Shown piece after piece: positions 22,829-33,854 of a stretch of 64,000 bases of DNA; the stretch's first letter is position 1; each line of letters opens with the position of its first letter. The DNA lies in assembly GCF_949628265.1 (NCBI RefSeq), contig NC_088788.1, forward strand, positions 15,624,001-15,688,000, read 5' to 3'. This DNA comes from Cloeon dipterum. Lineage: Eukaryota > Arthropoda > Insecta > Ephemeroptera > Baetidae. The notes beneath the pieces were generated by a model. It made no database searches. It saw only the letters and a program-made list of their open reading frames with translations, and was not told where the DNA came from. The position numbers were made by a program, and so were the translations under genes.

Positions 22829-24406
22829 ATGGATTTGAATCTTACTGAAAAAGAGAGGGCGGATGTGGAAGCTATAACGTCGCATCAGATATCCAGGGCA
22901 AGTTTACGAACAATCGCATTGAACTTAATCTTGGACCACTTGAGAAGCCCGAAACATTTTGATCTGAAGCTTTTGGCCAAGAATTCAATGACGAATCGTG
23001 AAGATCTGTTGCAAAAAATCTCGTCTGCATTTGTCTTTGACCATCCTGAAAAATCGATCCCGATTCATCGACGTTTGCCGACTATTTTGAATTTAATGGG
23101 TGGACCATTGCGATACATTGACCTTGAGAGTTGCACTGCATGGATCACCTCCACTGAGCTGAGTGAAATGTGCTTTGACTGCTTCCTCACGGAAGCCCTT
23201 GAGCTACTTAAGAGGAACAGCCTAAGTTCCTTGAGTTCGCTTACAATAGATGTCACGAACGCCAAAAGGTTTTTTCTTCATACAGTTTTGGAACTGGCCA
23301 ATTTGCAAGAACTCCACTTGAAAGGCTTCATCTTTGAGAGTCGCGAATTTCAGCAAATGTCTTCAATTTTGCTGACATTAGAAATTCTCGAGTGCAGCTT
23401 AAGTCAAAGTATCCAACAAGAGGACTTAAGAGAGGGACTTCAGCGATTGAATAATCTCAGGATATTCTTGTTTGACATGAAATTGAGATCTGTATGGATT
23501 CGAGCGTCAGATTTCGCCGCATTAATCGATGCACGTGCGAGTAACACCCAATTCTTCGTGAAAGAGTTCCCCAGGTTGAACGTGGTTGGCACATACCCGT
23601 CTCTCTCCTTTTGGCAATTATTTAGTCACTGCCACGTTTTGAGAGATGAGCACGCCGAAAGTTTGACTGGGGTCAGTAGACTTCAGCACCTGATCGTCAC
23701 TAAACGCATGCATCCGAGACAGGTTGAGTGGCACTCCGAGCACGCCCTTTCGCTCAGTGTCATTTATATGAATAACGACGACGACTGGGAATCTCTTCTT
23801 GGACTGAAGAGCTTGCAGGCTCTTTACCTTATCAGTAGCAACCCCTCTGAAATCATGATAGCAAGGGTGCTGGCTAAGTTCGGCCCCACACTAAGGTTGT
23901 ACTCCTGCAGCATCAGACAAGGTTACTGCGTTCAGAATGTGCTTGACTTGTGTCCAAGACTAACAACACTCAGGACCATGAACTCGCTTCCCGAACGGCT
24001 TGAGAGGCTCAAGAAATTGCACATGAATATCTCCGAGACGGACAGAAATTACGTAAGGTTGATAAATGTGCTGAGCGCTCCGAATTTGGAAAAGCTCGTC
24101 ATCCGCGTCCATTTTATACATACGTCCAGCCTGGTGACAGTTATTGAGGAAATTAGAGCCAAAGATTTCGTTGTGCCAAAATTAAAAGAGCTCAAAAGTA
24201 GGTTTTTTTAAGTTTATTTTAATTTAGTGAATTTATATTTTTTTGCAGTAATACCAATATATGGATGCATCCCGACACGGCAACATATAATTAATTTAAT
24301 TGGAGTAATTTGTACTAAAGCGCCCCTTCTGATGGTGATCAAAAGTTCAGATCCAGAGATTCAAGCTATGTTTTCCTTTGTTAATAGAAGAGTTCATTTT
24401 GAATAA
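22829..24406 (+). CDS. Orphan leucine-rich array protein, copy B
   Basis: Paralog of the neighbouring copies A and C. Exons 22829-24197 and 24249-24406 join in phase 1 to 508 aa, with the intron at the same place as in copy A. Conserved landmarks: LTEKERADVEAI near the N-terminus, LANLQELHLKGFIFESREF mid-protein, CHVLRDEHAESLTG and RMHPRQVEWHSEHALSL from about residue 268, DDDWESLLGL, and VICTKAPLLMV in the last exon. No signal peptide, membrane span or catalytic motif is evident. ATG 22829 is the first in-frame start and lines up with copy A's N-terminus. AATAAA lies at 24471-24476. Function unknown. Confidence 0.8.
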
Positions 24407-25020
24407 TTTGTGCGTATGTCTGTGTTCGTAGTTCAAGAGTGAGCTTAAATTATTTGTTAACCGCTTGTTGAATAAATATTTATTATTTAAAGCTGAATTA
24501 GGAGAAATAATAATTTGTACGTATGCAACCTGCACGTCAGTGTTGCTTAACGTTTTGCATAATCACATCAGAGGCAATAGTGGTTGATTTTCCCGATTTT
24601 CCTACTTTAATGTCGTGATCGACGGTCTATAGTTTATTTATTTATCAATCAATTCAAATTGTGAATAAATATGGCGTGAAACTTCCAGTTCACTTAGGTC
24701 GTCGTAAATTAAAAACCTTTAAAATAAACAGAAACCAATATAAAACTTTCATAATCTCAAACTATGAATAGTATAGTTTATACAGAATGATTAATTTATT
24801 TGAGTTATGCTATCGCGTGTGTATTTATTTTGAGCAATCACGGCACAACATTAGCTTGGAGTTTGAAACACAACAAATAATATTTAATCAGTTGTTTTAT
24901 TCCAAATAATGTTTCTTCTCAGAGTATCACCCAGAGGGAGAATATCTCAGTTAAGATTTTCCCGATTGTCTGTTGGGAGAGTATAAAATAATATATTTGT
25001 CAGAGTGATAATTTGTGATC

Positions 25021-25071
<51 letters not shown>

Positions 25072-25081
25072 CTCCATAAAT
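24407..25081. other. Spacer and promoter region of array copy C
   Basis: AT-rich. It holds the copy B poly(A) signal and a possible TATA box TATAAAA at 24982-24988. An (AT)n tract lies at 25024-25069, just ahead of the copy C start codon. Confidence 0.45.
25024..25069. repeat. (AT)23 dinucleotide microsatellite
   Basis: An uninterrupted run of AT units ending 12 nt before the start codon of array copy C. If transcription starts near the upstream TATA box, the repeat is part of the 5' UTR. Confidence 0.95.
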
Positions 25082-26743
25082 ATGCGTATCCAACCCGGTA
25101 AGATAGACGACGAATCCACGCGTCTAAATGTTCTACTGACTCCTGAGGACATGGCGCTAGTGAGAAATCTGACAGCCCAGCAGGAAAAAAGGACCCATTC
25201 TGAAATTCTCATCCTCAACAACATCGTGGACAGTCTGCGGCTAAACTCACTGTCAGCGCCTTTGACCAACTCTGAATCCCTCTCCCTAGCAAGGCAACAT
25301 CACTTAATTTTCTTTGAAAAACTCGCGTCAGCCAATCGCTTCGACAGGCATAAAAACAGGATTCCGTATTTCCGTCAGCTTGTGTTAATTTTGGCATTGC
25401 TGGAGGACCCAATTGAAAAGCTCAATTTGAAAAGCACGGGGTCAAACGCCAATCAAAAATCAATCTTCCTCAGGTCAGCACTGCAGAAACTCGCGAAAAA
25501 CAGTTCCTGGAGCATGAAATCCTTATCGATAGACATAAAAAACTCGGGACAATGGTTTACCGGTCAACAAATCATGCATAACGTCTTGAAATTAAAATAC
25601 CTAACCGAGCTCTGTTTGCCCAGCTACATCTTTAAAAAGGAAGATTTCGAAGATGTGTGTAAGAATTTGAGCTTCCTATTAAGTCTCAACTGCAACATAG
25701 ATGCCTACATGACATGTGCAAGTCTGTTTGAGGGGCTGCACCGACTGACCAACCTGCGAAAGTTCATCTTCACCATCCTGGAATGCCAACTGGACAATAG
25801 TCACAGCATCATCAGAGACGTTTGCGAATACACCAGCCGTCTGTGCGTGATAGAGTTTCCTTTGATGAACTTCATTGGACGCAGCCTGTCCGATAGTTTT
25901 AGCCATCAAGAAGAACAAATCACAGCATGCCACGTTTTGAGTGACGAGGACGCCGGAACTTTGTCCGGGACGAGCAGTCTGCAGCACCTGGTCGTTAAGA
26001 AACGTATGCACCCGAAACAAGTGAAATGGCACTCAAAGTGCGCCGATTCCCTCCACGTCTTGTACTTGGACACAGAGGCTGACTGGGAGCCACTCCTGCA
26101 GCTGAAAAACGTCCAATCTCTTTACATAACAAAATGCAAATTTTCCCCCACAATGCTGACGAGATTGCTCAAGACTTTCGGCTCGAGGCTCAAATTGTTT
26201 TCCTGCTGCACCAGAGAGGATTACGCACTAGACGACGTGTTTAAATGCTGCCCCCAACTCGAAACTCTTGACACCAACACCATGCATCCCCTTCCTAGAG
26301 TGCCCGAGAGACTGATCAAATTGCACTGGACCTTTTTGAATCGTGAGCACGACTACAACGCTCTGGTCCAAGTGCTTACTGCACCGCATCTGGAGAACTT
26401 AACAATTAAATTAATAGATATGGATTGGCGTAGAATGACCAATATCACAAATACTCTGAGGGCGAGGGTCGATGTTGCTCCCAAGCTGAAGTCTCTTTCA
26501 AGTAAGCTGTCTTTGTTTTAATTGTGAATTTTATTTTAATCTATGATATATTTTTGTTTATGAATTTCAGTTAGGTCAAGCGCTACATTTGTTTTGCATA
26601 TCGATAAAAGCAAGCAGGTTTTGTTCAATTTTGTCGCTGCAATTTGCACGAAGGCACCCCATTTAAATAACATCGAAATGCCGACTGATGATCTTGAGAG
26701 GGCTTTCTACTTTATTAACGAGAGAAGAGTTCTATTCAACTGA
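25082..26743 (+). CDS. Orphan leucine-rich array protein, copy C
   Basis: Third paralog. Exons 25082-26501 and 26571-26743 join in phase 1 to 530 aa. The N-terminus (LTPEDMALVRNLTAQQEKR) aligns with copies A and B. The core block starts near residue 283: CHVLSDEDAGTLSG, then HLVVKKRMHPKQVKWHSK, then EADWEPLLQLKNVQSLY. The last exon carries AAICTKAPHLNNIEM. The three copies differ widely over most of their length but keep these blocks, which suggests old duplications with the solenoid surface diverging. No known domain is recognisable to me. AATAAA lies at 26871-26876. Confidence 0.8.
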
Positions 26744-28405
26744 TGTCACCATTTCACATTATTAACCTCCTTCTCTGATCGCAAAATTTTTAATGTACTC
26801 AAGGTTGGTTTATACTTCTTATTTGTATTTCCCCACTGCTGTGTCTGACTAGGCGATTTAATGAAGTATTAATAAACAACCATAAAATTAGATTCTCATT
26901 TATCTAAAAGTTTATTTTACCTTATAAGAGTGACAATAAATTTTTTAATAGATGTTTTGCTCATAATTCCACTCATTTTATACACGAAGTTTATGAAATA
27001 GAGGTCCAAGCTCTGAATGTATCGTCAGAAAAATGTCTAATAATGAATGGCACATACCAATCACATGGTTTCAGACTTTCCAGGCGCATCATCTCAATAA
27101 CGAGTCGCTTTCTTGCATTGTCGTACAATCGTCTCAATTACACTACCATGGATAATCCTGGTCCGCATTTCCTCCCTGGCTCCCTGTCTATGTGTCGATA
27201 AGCTGCATGGTACTCTGGAATTTAATTTTTTTTATTTATGAGAAATACATGAAATAAATCAATGTGAAAACATAACACATAATATATTTGAAATTTATTT
27301 TTTACACACATACATATAAGAGCAGAAAATTATATATGTATGTTTATTAATATGTATGGCATAAAATATGAACTCTTTTGTATCAGAATCCCCTGCTCTC
27401 TCTTTCTTTGTAACAGCTTAGTATTATAAAAAATAAAGGTACTTGCACTATAATTTTTTACAAAGCAATAATAATATAGCCTGAAATTATATAAAACTTT
27501 GATGTGTTCCGTCAATTTTATAATATTTATGCATACAAATGATTATTACATAATGTATATATATGCCTATACATATTTTTTATTACATTATGTATAAATG
27601 TACTGTAAATCTTAAAACATTGATGCAGAAACACAAAATACATTATTTATTTAAAAATGGCTAATAACAGAAAGATGAGAGAAAACACCTGCGTTTCGTG
27701 TTCGCCTGCCTGATGCCTGATTCGTTCGATATAGAGAAGAGCTCCAATTCGTTGGTCCTTTTTACCCTTTTTCCTGTACCACATTCGGCACACACCACCA
27801 AAGGCACACACATGACATAGTCATACTGCATTGGCGCATTGGCCGGCGCGTTGGCATTGGTGTACACACATGCCGGTAAAAAAAGGGGCGTAACCGTTCC
27901 GCCCCCTTATACGATTCAGCTGTCCTTGTGACCAATTTAATTTAATTCGATTCATGTGTTGATCACTACTATTTAGCAACATTCGGCCAATTTACAGGTT
28001 AAATTTAGAATTCATCGATTAAATCACAAGCTCGGCTAAAGAGAGCTAAAGACTGCATCGAACAATCCAAACGACTGAAAAATTTTCATGATCGAAAACA
28101 GAAGAGAAGAGGAGAGCAATTAAAAGAGGTGTGTATGATATATATATCAATACGACTTCAGTAATTGACATTAGCATAGTAACTGCCCAGATTTGAAGGA
28201 CTTATTGATACTGACACTTTCCATTAATTTATGTCATTAAAATTTTTCTATGTCCTACGTAGAACGTTGATTGTTGTATTGTTTTCGATCTTTTAAAACG
28301 CAGTATCAAAGCTGCTGGCTTCAATTTAATTGATTGGTCAACGTTATATAATTCATAGTAAAATTTTTTAATATTTTGCAGGACATTTTTTCATAAGAAA
28401 TAAAG
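26744..28405. other. AT-rich spacer
   Basis: No supported exon. Contains several simple AT-rich stretches (around 27230-27640). The 5' UTR of the dehydrogenase gene must lie just before 28406. Confidence 0.4.
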
Positions 28406-31400
28406 ATGTTGAGGCTGCTTTCGAAACCGGTCTTCCGCCACGGCGCTCGATTCATGTCCACCAGCGGCAGCAACATTATCCCTGTCGCAGAAGTGACCAG
28501 ATTTACGGTGGACTGCCTGAGGGCGGCCAAAGTCTCTCCCAGCCACGCACAAATGTTGGCCGACGTCCTCGTTGCTGCTGACTACCGAGGACACTACAGC
28601 CACGGAATGAACAGACTTGGTATAGTAGTGCTTTTCTATTTTGTATGCCTTCGATTAATTGTTGTTGTAATTGTTATTTTAATTGACTTGTTTTTAAAAA
28701 CGTAAGTTTTTGTTTGGAAGTAATGCAGCAACCACCTTTTCCCTGTAGTTTGAGAGTTTGAGGATACCGCCTTTTGACCATGAGATCGAACAAGGCGAGT
28801 GACCGGCTCTGGGTGCCGCAGACCGGCCGAAGGAGTTCGGATTCAGTTTAGTAGTTTTTAATCACTGTGAAATTTGATTGAATTTCTAACAAGATCACAC
28901 ATAAGAAATCATTTTTTAAGCTTTTAATAAAATGTGATACCTTTTTTTTAGAAATGTACGTGAATGACGTGAAAACAGGCATCTGTGATGGCAGTGCGGT
29001 GCCAATTATTGTGAAAAGCACTTCAGCAACAGCGCTAGTCGACGGCAAGAACGCCATCGGGCCCGTCGTCGGCAACTTCTGCATGCAGCTGGCGATTAAG
29101 AAGGCCAAAGAGACCGGAGTCGGCTGGGTGGCCTCCAAAGGTGAGGGTTTTTTTATTATTTGCATCAGATGACAAAAATTATAATATAATTATCAGGGTC
29201 CAACCATTACGGCATCGCTTCTTGGTACAGTTTGCAGGCTGTGGAACAAGGAATGATTGTAATGCATTTTTTGGATTTGTTTTTGATAAGACTTCTTAAT
29301 TTATCTATATTACAGGGTCTGTCCTTCACAAACACTTCCCCGCTGATGAGTCCAACCAGAGCGAAAGTGGTATGAGCTTTTTCAAATTTCAAAAATAATT
29401 TTTATTCAGAACAAATTAAACTATTATTGAATGACCAACAATGAAAGTCTGAAAAGATTCAACGTTTTATTTGTTTGCAAAATCATTGAATTTGTAGATA
29501 GTCCAATGAGTAAAAGAAATATCACCAGGTGTCTACAAAGGTTAATAGTCCTCTTGGAATTAAATTTATAGTGCGAAATGCTTCAAAAGTTACACATGAA
29601 GCCAAAATTCAGTCAATTTGGGAATAAATTTGTAAGTTAGCTAGACAAGACTATTTTATCGATGGGTAGTTTTTGACTCTCTGGATTAGTCCCTAAATTT
29701 TTTCCTCCATTTTCGCCTGTGTGTTTGCGCTTGCGATCAGAAGGGAGGAAAGATGCGCTAGTGGACGAGGCAGCAGGATTGCCTGAGGAAGAAGTTTTGC
29801 AATCATTCCTCCAGTAAATTACGGAAATGATAATAATCCACTCTCTTTTTGTTCATGTAACTTAATTTAATCTGACCTATGTAATGTACATGAATAAAGA
29901 AACAGATATGTATCTTTTTATCATACACAGCCGGCGTTGGGTACAAACCCTCTGACCCTGGCCGCACCTGGCAAAGACGGCGACTCTTTTGTGCTGGACA
30001 TGGCCACTACAGCCGTCGCCCTGGGAAAAGTAACCTTTTTGCCTTATTTTTTTTTTTAATTAAAATTTTCATCTCATTAGCTTGAGGTACAGAGGCGCAA
30101 GAACGAGCCTTTGCCGAGTGGCTGGGCGCAGGACGAGACGGGCGCAGAAACGACCAATGCGGCCAGGGCAGTCACCAGGGGCACCCTGCTGCCCCTTGGT
30201 GGCACTGAGATTTCTTCAGGGTACAAGGGCTTTGGCCTCTCCTTCCTTGTTGAGCTGCTCTGCGGTGTCCTATCTGGTAATTAATTTGTTACTTGTGAAT
30301 TCTAATTGATACTTTGGGGCCAATGCAAGGTTTATGAGTTTTTTTACTATTTTTCTGTTTTTAGCTAAATGGAATTTTCTCCTATTTTTCAATAAATTTT
30401 ACGTTTAGTAGTTGGGTGTATTTTTTCATGTTAATACTTTGGATTTTTTGGTGACAGGTGCCACTTACGGTCCTCACATCAGGCGTTGGATGACAACTGA
30501 CAGGTCCGCTGACCTCGGCCAGTGCTACATCGCTGTCAACCCTGAAGCGTTCGGGCCAGGCTTCCCTGACAGATTGCAAGACTTGATGGATTGCATCAGG
30601 AACTTGGAGCCGGTGAGTCATGACTTTTAAAGCCTTGTTAATTTAAGTGTTTCATTCCTCCAAGAGCTCCAAAATTTATTAGTTTAAAATTATTAAAAAT
30701 GGTAAATTTTTTTAAATCAAGGTTGCAAAAATAGTACGTTTATTGGTCAATTTAAATCAAGCTTATGTACAAGAACTGCCAGAAATACTGTTTGTGATTG
30801 TTTTATTGTTAAAAAGAAAAAGGGACATTAAGTCATTATTAAATTTGATATTGTTTTATTTTTATAATTTAAAGTTTTTATCTCACAGCACATCCTTTAA
30901 TTTCAAATTTGCTCAATTGTCTCTCCTCATGCTAGCCTATGTGACTTTCGGAAAAAAATAACTGATGAATCAGTCAATCAATATTCCAAAAATGGTTTTG
31001 CATTTAAATTGGTAATATAATTCAATTTTTAATAGATTGCCTAATCTGACCTTTTTCTTTTCATCTTAAGGTGACTGCAGAAGCACCTTTTTATTAATGC
31101 AAATTTACTTGCACAAATAAACAAAAATGCGTGTCAATTTTAATCGGAATGCAGAGAATTTTTAAAATTATTTTATTGATAAAATTTTAATTTATTACTA
31201 AGTTGTAATGAGTTAGTTGCGAGCTTGCGTGTGCGAGGGAATGACATAATTATTTTGCACAACGCAGGCAGACAAATTATCGTTCCCACGCTGCTAACTC
31301 TGTTCTCACAGACTCTTTCAGAATGGCACGCTGATTTTTGCTCTATATTTCATTCATTTGCGTCAGTCCTGACGTGAAAACAAAGGAGTTTTGAAAGTGA

Positions 31401-32275
31401 GATGCGTGAACCAATTTCGCACACAGTCTGGATGATAATAAAAGAATCGGGGCATGGCTTTTGGAGATACAAATCATTTGAAATGAGTTGTTTTCTTTCT
31501 GAAGTTTGCGATTAGTGAAGCTCTTTGAAGAATTGATCTAAAAATATTTACTGAGCTATTTTTTATATAAATGGTGATATTGTCACTTTAATTATGTGCA
31601 ATTATCAAATTAAGACTGAGTAGTAGTTAAATTACAGACTTGGCCAAACATAAAAATTCGATGATTTTTTCGCTTGATTATAATTCCTCTAGTTGCGATC
31701 TATCCAACGGTGAGTGATATGAGTTTCCCTCCTGATGAAATAACTCATGATTTCAAATAAGGAGACAGTGCTTGATTAGCGTACAACATTTGCAACCAGT
31801 TATTTATTTTTTAAAATTTAAACGGCATCCTGGGAAAATTGTAACCCCTTCCAAATTTTCAGCGAATATTTTATGCTAAGGTAAACAATCCTTTTTAAAA
31901 TGTAATAATTAAAGAAATCCACTCCTTTCCCCTTATTTTCGCAAGAAACAATTTTATTTGACTTTTCAATATTGAATTGAAGCCCTGCTGGTTAAGAAAT
32001 TATCAAATTGTTAGCAAATAATCAAAGCTGATTGGCTTTAATTGTGTAGAGTGACCCGAGCCTGCCGGTGCTGGTGGCCGGAGATCCGGAGAGGATGTGC
32101 ATGGCACTGAATGACAAGCAGGGCGGCATCAAATACCACGACAGCCAACTCATCGCCTGCGTAAGGCCCAAGTCTTAAACGGCCGTCGTCCCTTTTCTAA
32201 CTGCTTCTTTTCCTGTTATTATTGCAGAAGGCGTTGGCCAACACGTTGAACGTCATTCCACTTCGACCCCTGTGA
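28406..32275 (+). CDS. Ldh2/malate dehydrogenase family NAD(P) oxidoreductase, probably mitochondrial
   Basis: Member of the Ldh2/Mdh (YlmD/YiaK/YjmC) oxidoreductase family, which reduces or oxidises 2-keto/2-hydroxy acids and is unrelated to classical LDH and MDH. Nine coding exons: 28406-28619, 28952-29140, 29197-29258, 29316-29369, 29931-30029, 30081-30276, 30458-30612, 32050-32160 and 32228-32275, giving 375 aa, normal for the family. Residues 1-20 (MLRLLSKPVFRHGARFMSTS) look like a cleavable mitochondrial leader. Family landmarks: HYSHGMNRL with the likely catalytic His, TALVDGKNAIGPVVG, GSNHYGIASWY, ALGTNPLTLAAPG, FVLDMATTAVALGK, SGYKGFGLSFLVELLCGVLSG, and a C-terminal VLVAGDPE. The many introns show it is an animal gene rather than bacterial contamination. 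The exact substrate cannot be read from sequence. Confidence 0.92.
31735..31885 (+). repeat. Dispersed repeat, copy 1 (dehydrogenase intron 7)
   Basis: About 150 nt homologous to 39705-39856 in the same orientation. Shared blocks include TGAAATAA, CATGATTT, AATAAGGAGACAGTG, CTTGATTAGC and later ATATTTTATG. No coding potential. Probably a transposon-derived fragment. Confidence 0.65.
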
Positions 32276-33854
32276 TTGAGACTGACTTTGCTTCCGCTCA
32301 AATATTTCATAGAGTGAGACACAATCAAGTCGAGTTTCCACGTATTTATTAAGCTTTACAAATCTTTTTACTCTTATTTACTTTGACACATGTTGAATTT
32401 GTGTGTAAGTCGCTCGATATCACAATTATTATCATATATATCGTATAAATTTATATACCAACTTAAGTTAAGGTTCGTGGTTATGGCAATAACTTTCAAC
32501 ATAAATAATTCCTTAAATGTACAATTCCGAAGGTTTGTTTTTGAGACGTTTATATTTTGCTGGCGGCGCGCTCGACGGGTCCTCTTTTATATCACGATAT
32601 TTTTTTAATTTTTAGAATTGTGGAAAATAGTCACATTAATCGAACAATTTTTCACATTCCTTTCAGGACTGTTTGAAGCAATATAATATATTTAGGACTT
32701 TTTGAGGCGAGAAACCCCGAGTCGCCGATCCGCCCAGATCATTGTTACAGTTGAAATCGCGGGTACATTAAAATTAGATTGACTACCTCACACTGTGGCT
32801 CTTCTTTTCACCAGCCCACAAGTAGACATGGGTAAAACACACAATTATCTTCTACTCGGTCATCTGCTCTGCGTCTGCACGGCCCGTCGCCCTCGGGACA
32901 GTTCCACAGTCCCGAAATTCAGAACATGGACAAATATTTTACACCGAACTTTTTATGTTCTCTGAAGAAGGCCAAAAAATTGGTCCTTTTTTGCACAAGG
33001 CCTGTTAATGATAAAAAAGCTAAATATTTTTTCAAAATTCCTTCTTGGGAGCGTACCGTTTGACCAGCGATGGCCCGACACACGTTGAAATTGGTTCCCG
33101 TCAGTGAGACCCAAGATGGCTTCGAATAGTGGAAAACTTGGAGCTCTCTTTTGCTTTCTGTACGAGTTCACGAGTATGTTTTTCCGATCCGATTGACCTT
33201 ATTAATTCATGGGATGCAAATTATATCACATTATTGTTGAGAACTTGCTTCTTTACTATATTTTCACTAGCCCGTTTCAAAGCGCCCACCCGACTCTATT
33301 CCTGTACGTCGCGCGAATCTAGCCCCAGATGAATTTAACTAAAAGAAAAATCGTGTTTAGTTGACACCAGAAGACAGTTGAAAAAACAAGTTTCCTTTAC
33401 TTGAAGGCGATATCCCCGTTGTTAGTGGTGGTCGAAATAGCGATCTATTTATCCGCGGACATTCTGATTGTCCAACAATGACGCATACCGCCGCCGGCCA
33501 ATCAGAACGTCCGCAAACCTGCGCCGCGCTAAAATAGATCGCTTTTCAACACCACATATAACTCGCTGACCACTCACGGAGAATTCGCTTTAGAGGTTGG
33601 GAAATATTTGTTTTTAACTTTCATCCCGTTGAAAGTTAACATATTTTTTGGGTCAAAAGGTGCGTTCCCCTTGTAAATTTAGTTACAAAAAAAAATCCTC
33701 CACATTTTTGTGCCGAGCGATTGTGCCATTTCTGTAGACACCTCCAAGTAGAATGAAATCAGTTTTATCAAAATTGTTTAGCCTTGTGCAATTATCACAC
33801 ACATTCGTCCTTCTGAAATTCGGGACTCTGCACTTCCCGTTGTGCTTATCCAGA
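32276..33854. other. Convergent spacer, 3' UTRs and a foldback element
   Basis: Lies between the dehydrogenase (+) and the CABIT gene (-). It must include both 3' UTRs. No coding exon seen; the foldback element is listed separately. Confidence 0.4.
33425..33555. mobile_element. Foldback element with paired CCAAT boxes
   Basis: The two ends are inverted repeats. Both arms read inward GTGGTG, GAAA, AGCGATCTATTT, then CGCGGAC or GCGGAC, then TTCTGATTG. One arm has a roughly 14-nt GC-rich insertion. The inner ends place an inverted and a direct CCAATCAG-like box on either side of a GC-rich loop. It may be a MITE or a relic of a bidirectional promoter. Confidence 0.65.

Noticed and set aside
28740-28850. 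GC-rich tract in dehydrogenase intron 1, considered as a tRNA-derived SINE
   Set aside because: I could not place both A and B boxes at proper spacing and saw no second copy in the window.
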